DNA of 64,000 nucleotides, from positions 28,688,008-28,752,007 of the forward strand of contig NC_133221.1 in the NCBI RefSeq assembly GCF_040436345.1. Reading direction: 5' to 3'. The translations under genes and the position numbers were made by a program. Within the stretch, counting starts at the first letter, position 1, and each line of letters begins with the position of its first letter. Positions 13,730 through 37,461 of the stretch are shown here, in pieces. This DNA is from Pagrus major. Lineage: Eukaryota > Chordata > Actinopteri > Spariformes > Sparidae. The notes beneath the pieces are model-generated. The model saw only the letters and a list, made by a program, of their open reading frames with translations. It had not been told where the DNA came from and ran no database searches.

Positions 13730-14290
13730 TGGTCCTCCTCTGTCTCTCTCTATCTGTTCCCCAGCTCTCCTCCTCTCTTCTCTCTATCACACATACACAG
13801 AGAGCAGTGTGTTTGAATCTGACAGATTTCTCTCAGCTCAGTACACTCCTCCCTCCCTCGTCCCTCTCTCTCTCATTTCTCAGGCACATACACACACATA
13901 CACATGCACGCACACACACGCACACACACACAAACACTCAAAAACAGCCCTCCCTCCCTCTCTTCTTTTCTTTCTTCCCTCTCCTGCCAAATATGCCAAA
14001 TAGCCTCCCCTCTCTCACTCGCGCCAGAGCTGCCTCTCTCCTCCCATTCCCTCCCTCTCTCCCTCACTGCCTTGTGAAGCAGTGCGAAAGCCACAACCCA
14101 AGCCACGCCCCCCGCTCTCTCCTCTCCTCTGGGCAGCTATAAATACCGCTGCTGCTATGAATATACCGTCTTCCTCCCTCAGCATCCCTCGCTCCCGCTC
14201 TCTCCCTCCCTCCCTCCCTCCCTTCATCCATCCATCCCTCGCCTGCACTGCCCTCCCCTCCTCCATCCCTCCATCCCTTTCTCTCGAAAA
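13730..14290 (+). repeat. Pyrimidine-rich block with (CA) and (CCCT) simple repeats
   Basis: Most of this stretch is C and T, with embedded CACA and CCCTCCCTCCCT runs. Several long open frames on both strands are composition artefacts. Confidence 0.7.
14103..14145 (+). promoter_or_regulatory. Candidate TATA promoter of an unassigned plus-strand transcript
   Basis: A CCACGCCCCCC GC-box (14103) lies 28 bases upstream of a good TATA box, TATAAATA at 14138-14145, in otherwise GC/pyrimidine-rich DNA. No coding exon is recognisable downstream on the plus strand. It could drive a non-coding RNA, or be a chance match. Confidence 0.3.
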
Positions 14291-15742
14291 CGTTTTTCTG
14301 ATGACCTTGTATTATTCGCCCTCGCAGCACCATCACACGACAGCATCCTCTCTCTTCACACACTCTCGTGCAGGATGCGACCGTTTCCAGCGCATTCACA
14401 CACACGCATTCATGCTTCAAGGAGGCATGTCCTCAAGCAGCTGCATGCAGGCCTACGCACACACACAGAAAAAGAGCCACAGAACTGCATAAACACATCC
14501 ACAGACAGCAGCTTTTTTCGTACGAAACGTCTCCTGTGCTTCCTGTCTGTTGCGCCGGATGTGGTGCATTTTCCCTCTTGACAGCTGAGAAAAAAACGCA
14601 CTCTGATTGAGAGACACTTATCGACAGCAGATCACACTGTACTTCACTCATGAATTCTACTTGCATCACCAATTCTATTAACACCTGCTCGATCTGTATG
14701 TAGTTATGATTAATGGTTGCGCCTGCCCTTGACTCTACAATAAATCTTTTGTATTATAAAGCTGAATAAAAGATGAGTGAGTGAGTGTGTTTCTCTCAGC
14801 ATCTTTCACCCCCTCACTCCATCTTTTAGGTACATTCTGCATCCAGTTTATCAACACTTGGGCGGATTTATCACGCTGAATGCAGTGTAGTAAACCTGCT
14901 GCATGATTAATGAATCAAAGATAAACTCAGTGTTTGTTATATTCTCTCTGTATTTCTTGCACTATACATTTGTACATTAAAAAAACAGTGGGAAGATTCA
15001 CATTGCACACTTACAGTAGATATCATGAACATTAGGCAGCACCATGTCTCTGTTCTAGCTCACAGCCAGCAATATTGTCTGGGAATGAGGTTACCAACAT
15101 CTGGTGCAGGCGCGTTATGCGCACCGAGGGTACACTTAAACAGAATCAAATCTTCGCCTGTAGGCTTTATAGTATGTCACGGACGTAATTAATCCTTGGA
15201 TTGCACCAGCAGCACTGCGCAATAACTTCATAAATGAAACCACCAAAAATGTGAGGAGCACAGAGACAGAGCTCATTGAGAAGAGGATATTTTCTGCCTC
15301 TTTGATCTAGGCAGGTATAGAATACCACAAGGTGCCTATGAATTGCCATATAAGGTGGTACAGCCTTGTGTGGTGTCGTTTTTTTCTGTGCACATTTTTA
15401 TTATCACACGTTGCCCTTTTTGCATGCCACTACTATCTTACAATATGCTGAGATGTGTTAAAATCCCTGATGTAATCATTAAAATGTCAACTTCATCACA
15501 ACATTAAGATAGAAAAAGATTTGATGGAGTATTAATTACTGTAACAACTGCTTTCACACATCATATAATCATTTTTTCTGTTTGAAATCAACATCAGGAG
15601 GAGAAAATTGACAGAGTTAGAATATGATAGACAGTGTAAAGGCTTTTATTTCCATTAATGGTAAAGCAGTTGATAATGTTTTCCCCAAACCGTTTGATGC
15701 ACAGTAGGCAATAATGAGTCACCAACTCAGAATCAGTGTGCC

Positions 15743-15744
<2 letters not shown>

Positions 15745-15791
<47 letters not shown>
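15745..15791. repeat. (TG)n microsatellite
   Basis: More than twenty TG units, nearly uninterrupted. It directly abuts the foldback element that starts at about 15803. Confidence 0.95.
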
Positions 15792-15792
<1 letters not shown>

Positions 15793-15802
15793 TGTGTTAA
15801 TG

Positions 15803-16425
15803 GTAAAAGGATAAGATCACTCAAAAATGAAACTTCAGTCATTATCTACTCGCCCCCACGCTGCTGGAATGTTGCAAGAAATTTCAAAGTCCTCAAAACA
15901 TTTCTGGAGCTTCACAGCAAAACAACGTTACAGCATTCTCCTAAACTGAAGATGGGGACTTGTTTCAAAACGTAAAAAATCACCCCTAAAAACACATGAA
16001 ATGGCTCCATACAGCTCATTTGATGCAATTCAGGTCTCTGGAAGCCCTAAGATCCCAAATTGCATCCTCAATATGCGGCCAAGCTCGTGCACCCACTTTA
16101 GACGGGGTGTGTTGCTAACCTATTTAGCTTAGCAGCTACAGTACAGATATCAGAGAAAAAAATGGGTGTAAATAACATCTTTTCAAATCAGTTTGGGATC
16201 TCAGGACTTCCAGAGACTTGAATTACACTGGTAGAGCTGTATGAAGCCATTTTATCTATTTTTTTCTATTTTCAAACAAGTCCCCATCTACTTCAGTTGT
16301 TTAGGAGAATGCTGCAACTCTGTTTTTCTGTGAAGCTGGACTGCGAAAATTCAACTGCATTTCCATCTGCATGGGGGTGAGTAGATAGTGACTGAATTTT
16401 CATTTTTGGGTGAAATATTCCTTAA
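15803..16425. mobile_element. Foldback (long inverted-repeat) non-autonomous element
   Basis: The left arm begins around CACTCAAAAATGAAACTTCA and the right arm, read on the other strand, around CACCCAAAAATGAAAATTCA. Both continue with GTCA(T/C)TATCTACTC, then CAGCATTCTCCTAAAC, GATGGGGACTTGTTT, CATACAGCTC and TCTCTGGAAG. The arms match over about 240 bases each around a spacer of roughly 120 bases, so the single strand could fold into a long hairpin. No transposase. This arrangement is common in teleost genomes. Confidence 0.75.
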
Positions 16426-16509
16426 AGTGTGTGAGTAAACATCGATGATGGCCAAACTGTATCTAAGCGTATGCCTGAGAGGATTTGCTGTTGCATGTGC
16501 AGGTGTGTT

Positions 16510-16908
16510 TCATCGCTTATTCCTCCTTGCCTCTGTCAAAGCGAGGGCTGCTTTCAGGTCCTCTGCCGTGTGTGTGTGCATCGTCAGAGAGTATGTGAGG
16601 GCTTTGTGCAACTCCTCAGGGGCGACCAGGCTGAAGCGCAGCAGAGAGTCGACCAGCTGGGAGCGAGCATTGCCGATGAAGCAGTGCGACAGGAAGGCCG
16701 TGAGGCCTCTCCCGCCCTTCATGGCGTAGAGCGGGACTCGGACCATTCCTAGAACCTGAGAGAGATAGAGACAGAGAGAGAGAGAGGGAGAGAGAGGGAG
16801 GGAAGGAGAGAGAGGGAAGGAGAGAGAGGGAGAGAGAGAACAGGTGATGAGGAACAGAGCATGAGATCAGGTAAATGGCTGCCATCAGTCATTCTAGAAG
16901 GAAAAGCA

Positions 16909-16948
<40 letters not shown>

Positions 16949-19677
16949 ACCTCCTGTCCATGATCTGTTGCAGATGATACAGCCGCTCTCTCCACCTCCG
17001 TAATCTGCTCCTCTTCAATCTTCTTAACATAGAAGTGAGTGATAAGATGGGAGGAAGAGGAGGAGGAGGAGGAAGAGGAGGAAGGGGAGGAAGCAGGGGC
17101 ATAGCAGGAGTCCACATGATCTTCTACCGATATAGGAAGAGCCACACCCAGCTCCTCTAACAATTCCCTGCTAAGTCCCTCCTCCAGAGTCTCCTCAGAT
17201 GGGTTAACAAGCCTGCAATGTAGGGGGTAGGGGTCAAAGGTCAGGGTCGGAGATGAAAGTAGATAAACAATGACAGCCATACTGTTCTCCTGAGACTTGT
17301 CAATGTAGAGAGTGAGTGAATCAAGCAGACTGAAAAGCTCCTTATATTTAAAGCCCCAAACTCATTGAGCTGCTCCTGCTTCGTGTCACGTTGGCTCTTG
17401 ATAGCGGTGTCACGTTAAAGACAAGTGAATCTTAACAACTCAGATAACACAAAAAATCGGAATCAAGTTTTCAATTCAAGAATATTACAAATTAAAACAT
17501 TCAAAAGTGAATTCCATAATAGAAACCTTATATGGTTTATAGAATAACAGACCATATCACACGGTGGCCATTTTGCTCCAATTTCACACTTCTGTGAACC
17601 AGAACTGTGTTCCAGGATCTGACAAACTGTCGTCATTTCACATCATCCCAGTCGACCTTTTGATGGTGTCACACCATGAAATAAGAAGGTGTGCATTCAT
17701 TTGGAAATATCAGCACACCATTTGGACACATTTATTTATTAATGAAAAATGCACTGGATGTAATTAAACTTGCAATGTAAGGTAAGGTTATGTAATGAAG
17801 CAGCAATGTCTTACCAGGGTCTTCATGCTACACGAAAAACTCCCTGCTTGAAGACCTTTTGTGTTGAATGTAGTCTGTATGAACATTGCACAGAAATATG
17901 TGTGTTCCAGTGAGCATAATGTCACATAATGCTACTGACTTAACCAGAACAATTCTGAAATCGGTGAAGAGACAGCAAGATAACAACATGATTACATCCA
18001 ATGTGTCTTACTCTTAGGATTAATTTACGCCTTTCCTATCGTATTGTGCACCACTATCAAGCAGTAATGTTAGCTATGAAGTGGCTGTATGATAACATTA
18101 GCTGTTGTCTACTGGTAGCTATCAGGTTATCAAATGTGTTGTTGATCTTGAAATATGATTCTGATTATGATCTGTTGCCTTTTCAATTTCTGATTGATGT
18201 CAAGTGTCACATCACAGCTGAGAAAAATGGCTGCCATGTGAATATGGATCAATAGCCACACAGTACACACCAACCTGTGGAATAACAATATTTTATTGAC
18301 TACTGCTTGTCATTTGTGTTTTTTTTGGTTAGAATGTTTTTTAGTCAGAATGTTTCATTTTGATAATTTTTCACATTTTTACACCAACATGCTGTTTAGT
18401 TGAGTCAGGGCTGCACTGTGTCCAAATTCCATACAACATGCTAACAGGTTTTAGGATATGTAGTGAGTGTATTCACTCAAAATATTCTCACGGAGTATAT
18501 GCTGTGAGGCTATACTTATACACAGTGATGCTTTGAGCTAAATGCTAATGTCACATTTCCATAATGCGAACATGATGATGTTAAGCAGGTATAATATTTA
18601 CCATGTTCCATATCTTAGTTTTGAGCATTAGCGTGTTAACATTTGCACCCAAAGCACAAATGGCCTTTAGCACTGAACACACTAATTGGCTGATTATCTC
18701 ACTGGTTTTGCAGGTATTTAGTCATAAACCAAACTATTGGACAATTTCAAACTCTGACCTGAAGATGGGGCTAGATGAGAAAATCAGGGGATCACCAAAA
18801 TGATTATTATTCATTCCAAGAAAAACATGAATGTCTGAACCAAATTTATGATAATCCATTCGGACCATTGTTCCCATTTGCTATAGCAGTGTTCCTTCCT
18901 TTTGCATACATCATCATGATTTTACAGACTTTTCTTCCAGCCATGTTACATAATTTCACTGTGTTGGCAAACGATGGCCCAGAAATTCTGGCAGTGAATA
19001 CTGTAAATCACAGATACAAAGGCACAAGTGATTCATATTAAGTTGAATCCTAATGAAGCAGTATGTGTCTGACAACTACAGCGTTTGAAAACAGTTGTTT
19101 TACGGCAAGATAAGCAACCTTACAGAAGAACCTGTCATGCATATTTTCTTGTGTTTCCGCAAAGGTTTACATCATTTCACGGGGCTCATCTGTGAAGAAA
19201 AGAAGAGACTTGCAAACCTAAGCTAGGGGTACCTGTGCACAGAAGAGGATAAAACAAAAGCAGCACCAGGAAAGACTCACCCGCCAGGGAAACCCAGCAG
19301 ACCGTCAAAGCGCATCTGCATCTGTGGGAAGTGACAGAGGCTGTTACACTCACTCACACACAAACACATGCACACACATACACACACACATAGAGAGGCA
19401 GAGATCCTTAGACACAAACAGGACTGTGTTTTTATGCAAACATGCAGAAACATTGAAAGCTAACATCTACATCACTTTATGTATGCAAGGAATCATTTCC
19501 ATCCACTCTTAAACACGTGCAAACTCACACAGTACTCTTCCTCACCAGTATGATATGTCTGATGGGAAATTTCCCAAACAGCTGAGTTTTCGTGTCAGAG
19601 TAGAGCATCACATGGCACGCATGCCTGAAGCCAGAGCGCGCCAGTGCCTCCGCCCTCGACAGCTGTCCACTCGCCAT
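16510..19677 (-). CDS. nudt16: Nudix hydrolase 16-like (U8 snoRNA-decapping enzyme / (d)IDP phosphatase)
   Basis: Exons on the minus strand: 19677-19546, 19321-19281, 17212-16951 and 16755-16510 (stop TGA), 226 residues; all donors are GT and all acceptors AG, with consistent phases. The order of motifs follows vertebrate NUDT16: RHACH near residue 18, FGKFPIRHIIL (34-44), MRFDGLLGFPGG, then the Nudix helix with RELLEELG (catalytic REx2EExG), HFYVKKI, TDHGQEVLGMVRVPLY, and FIGNARSQLVDSLL. The family removes caps from U8 snoRNA and hydrolyses inosine nucleotides in the nucleus, with Mg or Mn bound by the Nudix glutamates. The protein is longer than the roughly 195-residue human enzyme, partly because of a serine run after the Nudix box encoded by a (TCC)n tract at about 17040-17095. 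It is transcribed head-to-head with gss copy 1. Confidence 0.93.
16756..16950. repeat. nudt16 intron 3, built largely of GA and CA dinucleotide repeats
   Basis: This 195-base intron consists mainly of a GA-rich run (about 16759-16841) and a (CA)n run (about 16912-16945). On the coding strand the donor GTAACG passes directly into (TG)n, and the acceptor is preceded by a CT-rich tract. Confidence 0.85.
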
Positions 19678-19963
19678 CTACAAGTGTACACACAAACACA
19701 GAGCAAAAGAAATGACACAGTCACATTTCAGCTCACTCTGTATGCCCTCCTCCTTGTCATGTGCTGCCAATGTAACATCATGCAAATACACTTGATTTCT
19801 GTGTCAGTTTCTGTTCCTTGTTCATATGCTTGAGTCAACAGACCTGAATCTTCACTGATTAGCTTGAAGGCCTGAGGGTTTGTATGCAGTGGAGCTTATG
19901 GAATGCTATGCAAAGCAGGAAGCTTAAAGAAAGAGATTTGAGACTTGTACCAAAAAAGTTTTA

Positions 19964-19977
19964 GCTCCCTCTGCTGG
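19964..19977 (-). promoter_or_regulatory. CTCF-like motif between nudt16 and gss copy 1
   Basis: Read on the minus strand, CCAGCAGAGGGAGC matches 13 of 14 positions of the vertebrate CTCF core (CCASYAGRKGGCRS). It lies about 290 bases upstream of the nudt16 start codon, in the spacer between divergent genes. Motif only; occupancy unknown. Confidence 0.4.
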
Positions 19978-20032
19978 TGTGGAGTAGACTGACAACTGGG
20001 GAATCCCTGCCTTGGACTGAACTTTCCATTGG

Positions 20033-20109
<77 letters not shown>
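20033..20109. repeat. (ATCT)n tetranucleotide microsatellite
   Basis: About nineteen perfect ATCT units in the spacer between nudt16 and gss copy 1. Confidence 0.97.
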
Positions 20110-21640
20110 GAATTAGTCACTCATTTATGATTTGTTTTAGTGTTTTTTTATACGGTTGGCATATTTTCAGGCTTTTTCTTTTTTTGTTCTTTCTGTTTTC
20201 AATGTTGACTAATAAAACTCTACATTACAGTAATTTGATATTTAAAGAGCTGGTAGCACGCAACTCTGTGTGTCTAATTTGGAATAACCATTAAGATTGA
20301 TATTTTTTACTAAATAGGTCTGACAATAATGCTTTGTCAGACAATAACTAAATCCAGAAGGTCTAAATATTGTCTGTTTAATATCCGTCACCCAAGAAGT
20401 ATTTGCTATTACAGCCTAATGGACACCATTCATGAGGATGTTACAATGTTATTAAAGGGTAACAATGAACCATTTATTCTTTATTGTTTTTGTCTTTAAA
20501 TGACACCATATTTGTATCTTAGACTATATCTAAGGCTATTCTTGATTAAAAACTGACCTAGATACGTCTGGTTAAAACTTCTCCATTAATGCTCTCCAAC
20601 AAAACGGTGGTGAAATTGGTGAAAAAATATAAAATTACACTGACTGGATGGCGAAATCCTCTACACTTGATTTGGAGCTGTAATTATTTTTGGAAGGATT
20701 TTTATTGATATATTTGTAACAACTTTTCTGTCTATTTTTTATTACTATATAAAAGTATGTTGGTGTTTGTTTTTGTTTTTTTTCATGATTTTTCGTTCAG
20801 AACAAAGACATTATGCATCGCTGTATCATCCTACCGAGATCTCACATTCACCAAAATTTTTATCACAGAAAATACTTACAACAAAAAGCATAACAATCAT
20901 GTCATAAACATAGCCTATGTCAATTGCTTAAGATTAAAGTTGTCCTTTACCTTGGGGACATGTCACCGAACACTTTTTAAAATGGCTGATTTTGGTCCCA
21001 TCACTTTTTAAAGCATAATTTGATAAAATGTCATTAAAAATAGGTGACCTTTCATCAAGAAAATACGACACATTTTTAAGTCAGGACCTAATATGTAGAG
21101 TAAACTATACATTAAGGCTAAGCAACAGCCTACAACATGTGCAGGAAAAGTGTTATTATTCATTAGATAATATCAGTGTTGTATAAAGGTCCCAAAAGTC
21201 ATACTTGACTCAAGTAAAGATATCATGTTAAAATATTAATTTGGTAACAGTGAGAGTAACCGATACACATATTACTTAAGTAAAATTTTTAAAGTATCTG
21301 ATATTAACTGTACTTAAGTATCAACTGTAAATTTCAGGCAATACATTATTCAAGTATCAAAAGTCCAAGTAAAGGTAAATAATACATATATTTACATGTA
21401 TGTGTACACTGTATACTATTGGGTCGACTTTGGATCCGATATTTAGCATTTTTGTGATTACTGGAATCATTTTTTTTATTATTTTTTTTTTTTATCAAAC
21501 TGCTGATATTATAAATGTTTAAATGACCTACACGAGCCGCGCGCAGATTACCTGCCTCAGAAGTGCTTTCTCATCCTTCAGTCAGCGTTTTTGAGCCCAG
21601 CTACTTTCAGTCAGCAGGACCCGACTTTTAGCTTTTTGAC

Positions 21641-22023
21641 GACGTCACGAGCACTGATTGGCTGAACGAAGCAACGTGCTCTGTCTAACCAATAGCATGT
21701 CCCAACCTGTCCCGACCGACCAATCAGCGGTGGCTTCTGGTGAGGGAGTCAGCAGGTCCGGTGTTCATACATTACAGGAGGATATTTGGACTGCAACGTT
21801 TCTGTCGCGTTGCGAGGGACAGACGTGCACCTCAAGAGGTAATAATATTGGGTTTAGCCAGGTCTAAACAAGGTGTTCAAGAAAGCTTTCGAGCAGGACG
21901 CAAAACACTGGCGGAAGAAAACCGGTAGCCTGAGGACAGAAAGCTAACGTTAGCTTGCTACCACCCCACCAGCCACTGACTGAGCCGACGGTCTCCAACG
22001 TGTGTACACTTTGTCAACGTTTG
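21641..22023 (+). promoter_or_regulatory. gss: gss copy 1 promoter and untranslated first exon
   Basis: A CRE/ATF-like GACGTCAC (21641) is followed by three CCAAT boxes: one inverted (ATTGG, 21657-21661) and two direct (21689-21693 and 21720-21724). This is the pattern of an NF-Y-driven TATA-less housekeeping promoter. The local G+C is higher than in flanking DNA. A strong splice donor, TTTG|GTAAGT, at 22023/22024 suggests an untranslated exon ending at 22023. It would splice to the acceptor at 22589/22590, four bases before the first ATG of the coding exon. The transcription start was not located. Confidence 0.65.
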
Positions 22024-22593
22024 GTAAGTTAAGCTAAAAGTTGCTTTGGTATCTCACACAAGGAGCAATTTAACGTTAATGTTATTTTGTTAACTTGCTG
22101 ATATTTTCTTTCTGTCTCATCTTTTATTTATTCATCCTTTGTTGAATTTCCACATATTTTTCGCAGGTTCTTCTGTCTTGTGTAAAGCATTTTGGTAAAG
22201 AGTGAGTGCAACAATAATAACAGTTAAGATGAAGACTGTTAATGTTTTATTACCATTGTTTTAGCAGCAAAAGTAGCATTAGTTGTAGAAGTTGTTTGTG
22301 CCCCAGGTTGATTTAATGACAGCAGAGCTTGAAGTACAGAATTTGAACCCGCTATGATTCGCAGCTGACTCACAAGTATATATATCTGTTAATAGGAATA
22401 CATGACTGTACAATTGAAAGGAGCCTCCTGTTTCCTTTGTAAAATGTCTTTGAGTATCATGGAAAGTGCTAAATAAATAAAAGGTATTGTTAGTAGAAGT
22501 ATTGTTATGTGGCAAGGTGTGTTTCTCTCCCCTGTATTGGACTCTTTGCACTGTCTCACCACAGTTTTTGACTGTTCTTCATGTCTCAGGTGA

Positions 22594-34719
<12,126 letters not shown>

Positions 34720-35120
34720 GAATTTACATTCCTAATGGGCTTTCAACAAGAAAATGGAATTCAAATGGACAAGAGTCGAGCTGTCACATCACAGCATAGA
34801 AATGATTCTGAGCACATGTGAGAGACCCACGTGTAATTTACTGGAGACTGGTTTGAAGGAAATCAGTTTAGGCTCTCTGATGCTGTCATTGCTGCAGGAT
34901 CCCTCCTGCTGTGGTGATGCAGTAGACAAACCTCTTAGGATTATTCTAGTGAAGCTTGGTGTTCATTTACATTTATTACCAATATCAGTGGCTCTAAAGG
35001 GTTTATGAGGGTTTGTTATCAGTTTTTGATATCATGAGGATTCTGTTCAAAAGGAGTGCTGCTCTCAAATATACACTGACGGACTTAAACAAGTTTAAAC
35101 CACTTAAAGCCAGTAAGTGA

Positions 35121-35414
35121 TTAAAGGAGCACTATGTAGTTTAGAGAAGAAATTCAAACTCAGAATGTAAATATTTATAACATTAATGAGGTTTTAATAC
35201 AAACTAAGAGATATTTATTTTTTTCCATAACTGAATAAACAGGCTGTTCTCAGAGGAAATTAAAGGTCCCCAGAACGCTTTTTGAAGCTAGAAAGGCGGC
35301 AGGGTCCGCCAAATACAAACAAAGTAAAACAGTATAAAATTGTGTTGTCCCTTTTAAGGTCAGTTTGTTTATTCAGTTTAAAATTTCTTCCCCAAAACTA
35401 CATAGTGCACCTTT
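35121..35414. mobile_element. Miniature inverted-repeat element 3' of gss copy 1
   Basis: The left end AAAGGAGCACTATGTAGTTT and the right end, read on the other strand, AAAGGTGCACTATGTAGTTT differ at one base. The similarity continues inwards as GAAGAAATT. Length is about 290 bases, with no coding capacity. A TTAA lies at the left boundary. A further terminus of the family is at 12.6 kb. The AATAAA at 35234 lies within it and might serve copy 1. Confidence 0.75.
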
Positions 35415-35726
35415 TTATAACACATCATTTTAATATTATAAAAACGTGCAGTTTGAATACACCTGATGCCCTAATTCTGAATACATGCTGGAGCTTTCAC
35501 TAACTTTAAATGACGGACCAGTTCTTCACTCAGTGCAAACTGTGAAGCCATTATCTCTGATGTATCAATTTATAAAAGTAAATCTTTTAAAATTTAGATT
35601 AAAAGTCTCCCTGTCACTGTATTTGGGACATAATTTTTCTTTCCTGGATCATTTTTGACATGACGTGTTTGTTTTGAGTTTGCACTGACAACAGCCCAAC
35701 ATTGGACACATGGTGGTGGTGCTGAG

Positions 35727-35740
35727 CTGCCATCTTGTGG
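35727..35740 (-). promoter_or_regulatory. CTCF-like motif downstream of gss copy 1
   Basis: Read on the minus strand, CCACAAGATGGCAG matches 13 of 14 core positions of the CTCF consensus. It lies about 1 kb past the copy 1 stop codon, between the two gss genes. Confidence 0.35.
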
Positions 35741-37461
35741 TTCACTCATGTTACTACAACATGTTAGGTTGGGTTCCCAAATGCAGTGAAGGTACTTTGA
35801 GTTACTGTTTCAAATGTAGGAATAGTTGAAACATCTTGCAGTACACATCAACACCACTGCAACACCCAAACAGACCTCAACACAGTGTATTGTGATACTG
35901 ATTGGAAAAGGTATTTAGGTTGTAGAACTTTTGGATAGCAGGTTGACCTGCATTTATGAACTCTTGACAAAAATGTGTCATAATTGTGGCAAAAAGTAAA
36001 GTCCAAGTTTAACAGGAATAACAGGTGTAATCTCTCGACTTCTGAAAGTTTAGAATGGAAAAAAATCAAGTGTCCTTAGACAGCTGTTTTCTGCTGTTCT
36101 CCACCTTTTATTTGACCTTTTTATTTTATCATTTAAACTATGCTGACTGCTGCTTGTCTTTATGAATGAGACAAGCAACTGACTATTCATCTTATACATA
36201 CAGACACTATTTTGCTATGATTTCTTAACCCTGGAATGCTTTAACAAAATCAGTGGCTAAAAATTGACACATCATTTGCAATAACTTTACACACATTGAT
36301 TACACATTTTTAAATGGAAATATTGACTTAAATATTAGATCAATAATACAAGAATATTATTCTTATTTTTATTGAACCTTTCATATAAATATATAGCTTG
36401 AAACTGCTTTAAGTTAAGAGAAAACAACTCAACAACCAATAGTCATAATTTTCTTGTGATATGATGTTTTGATGGACATATTAATATTTTTTGTATTTTT
36501 TGATTTTATCCATTAAAATTATAGTAAGATGAAAAAATGTTTTATGTTAAAAGACAACAAATGAATAGCAAAGCTGAACCATCAGAACTAACTAGCAAGT
36601 GAGAATAGTATTTGCATTGAAAAGAGAAACTCCATTACATCAGGGATACTCATGCTTCACATGCAAAGCTGTAGGTTGTTGAACTGTAGGTCATTTGCCA
36701 GAAATTCACCAGTCATTTTCCCCTCCCATGATGCATTCTAGGGTTAATACTGTGATTGTGTAACAGAGAAACATATTAAATGAAATATTTAAGATATGAT
36801 GACGGAGAATTAAGAACCAAATGTCAGACTCTTTGTACCAAAGAAGTACCGCTCCACATGTTAAAAAAATAAACTTCTTGTCTGTATATCTGTGTGTGTT
36901 AAATCTCTGCTTATTTAATCACCTGCCCACAAACACATCAAGCACGTCAGTGGTATTATTCTCATAGGCTGTAGTCGTGAAATCTCCAGAGATGATAGCT
37001 CTTAGAGCTTGTTGCCCATACGTATGTTTTATTAGTGAATGAATTTAATGTCCCTGTTGGTCAGGATATTCCACAGACCTGTCGAGCATGTGCAAAAAAT
37101 CAACTGCCACTTGGGAAAAATGTGTCCCTATCTAAAGAAAGACAACCCTACATTTTACAACAGGTCCTTTTAAAAAGTACAAATACTACATCCTACAAAA
37201 TACAGCTATTAATGCAGAAATGTTATTTTCAATTTTTATTGATTTTTTTATTTTTTTATTTTAATTTTTCTAATTTAAATTGTGGGATAAACCAGAGCAC
37301 TTGGGGAAAAACACACTCCACACAGAAGGATACCAACTAGTTAGCAGGTTCCTCCTGTGAGGTGACAGTTTGTCATGTACCACCATGCCTTCCAACAATG
37401 CATATTAACATTTGTGTTGTGAATGTCACTATGTGTTGTTGGAGCTGGAGCTGTTTGAAGC

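Larger units (their letters stand above)
5098..15740. other. Gene-poor interval upstream of arhgap4-like gene
   Basis: No coding exon could be recognised on either strand. Contents seen: a polypurine tract (5.4-5.7 kb), a CA microsatellite (7.3 kb), dispersed repeats (about 6.0-6.7 and 10.0-12.7 kb), a pyrimidine-rich block (13.7-14.3 kb) and a TATA-type promoter candidate at 14.14 kb. It may include untranslated 5' exons of the arhgap4-like gene that cannot be recognised without transcripts. Confidence 0.5.

Noticed and set aside
13729..14492. Overlapping long frames on both strands
   Set aside because: They are produced by CT, CA and CCCT repeats; residues are mostly S, L, P, T and H with no family match.
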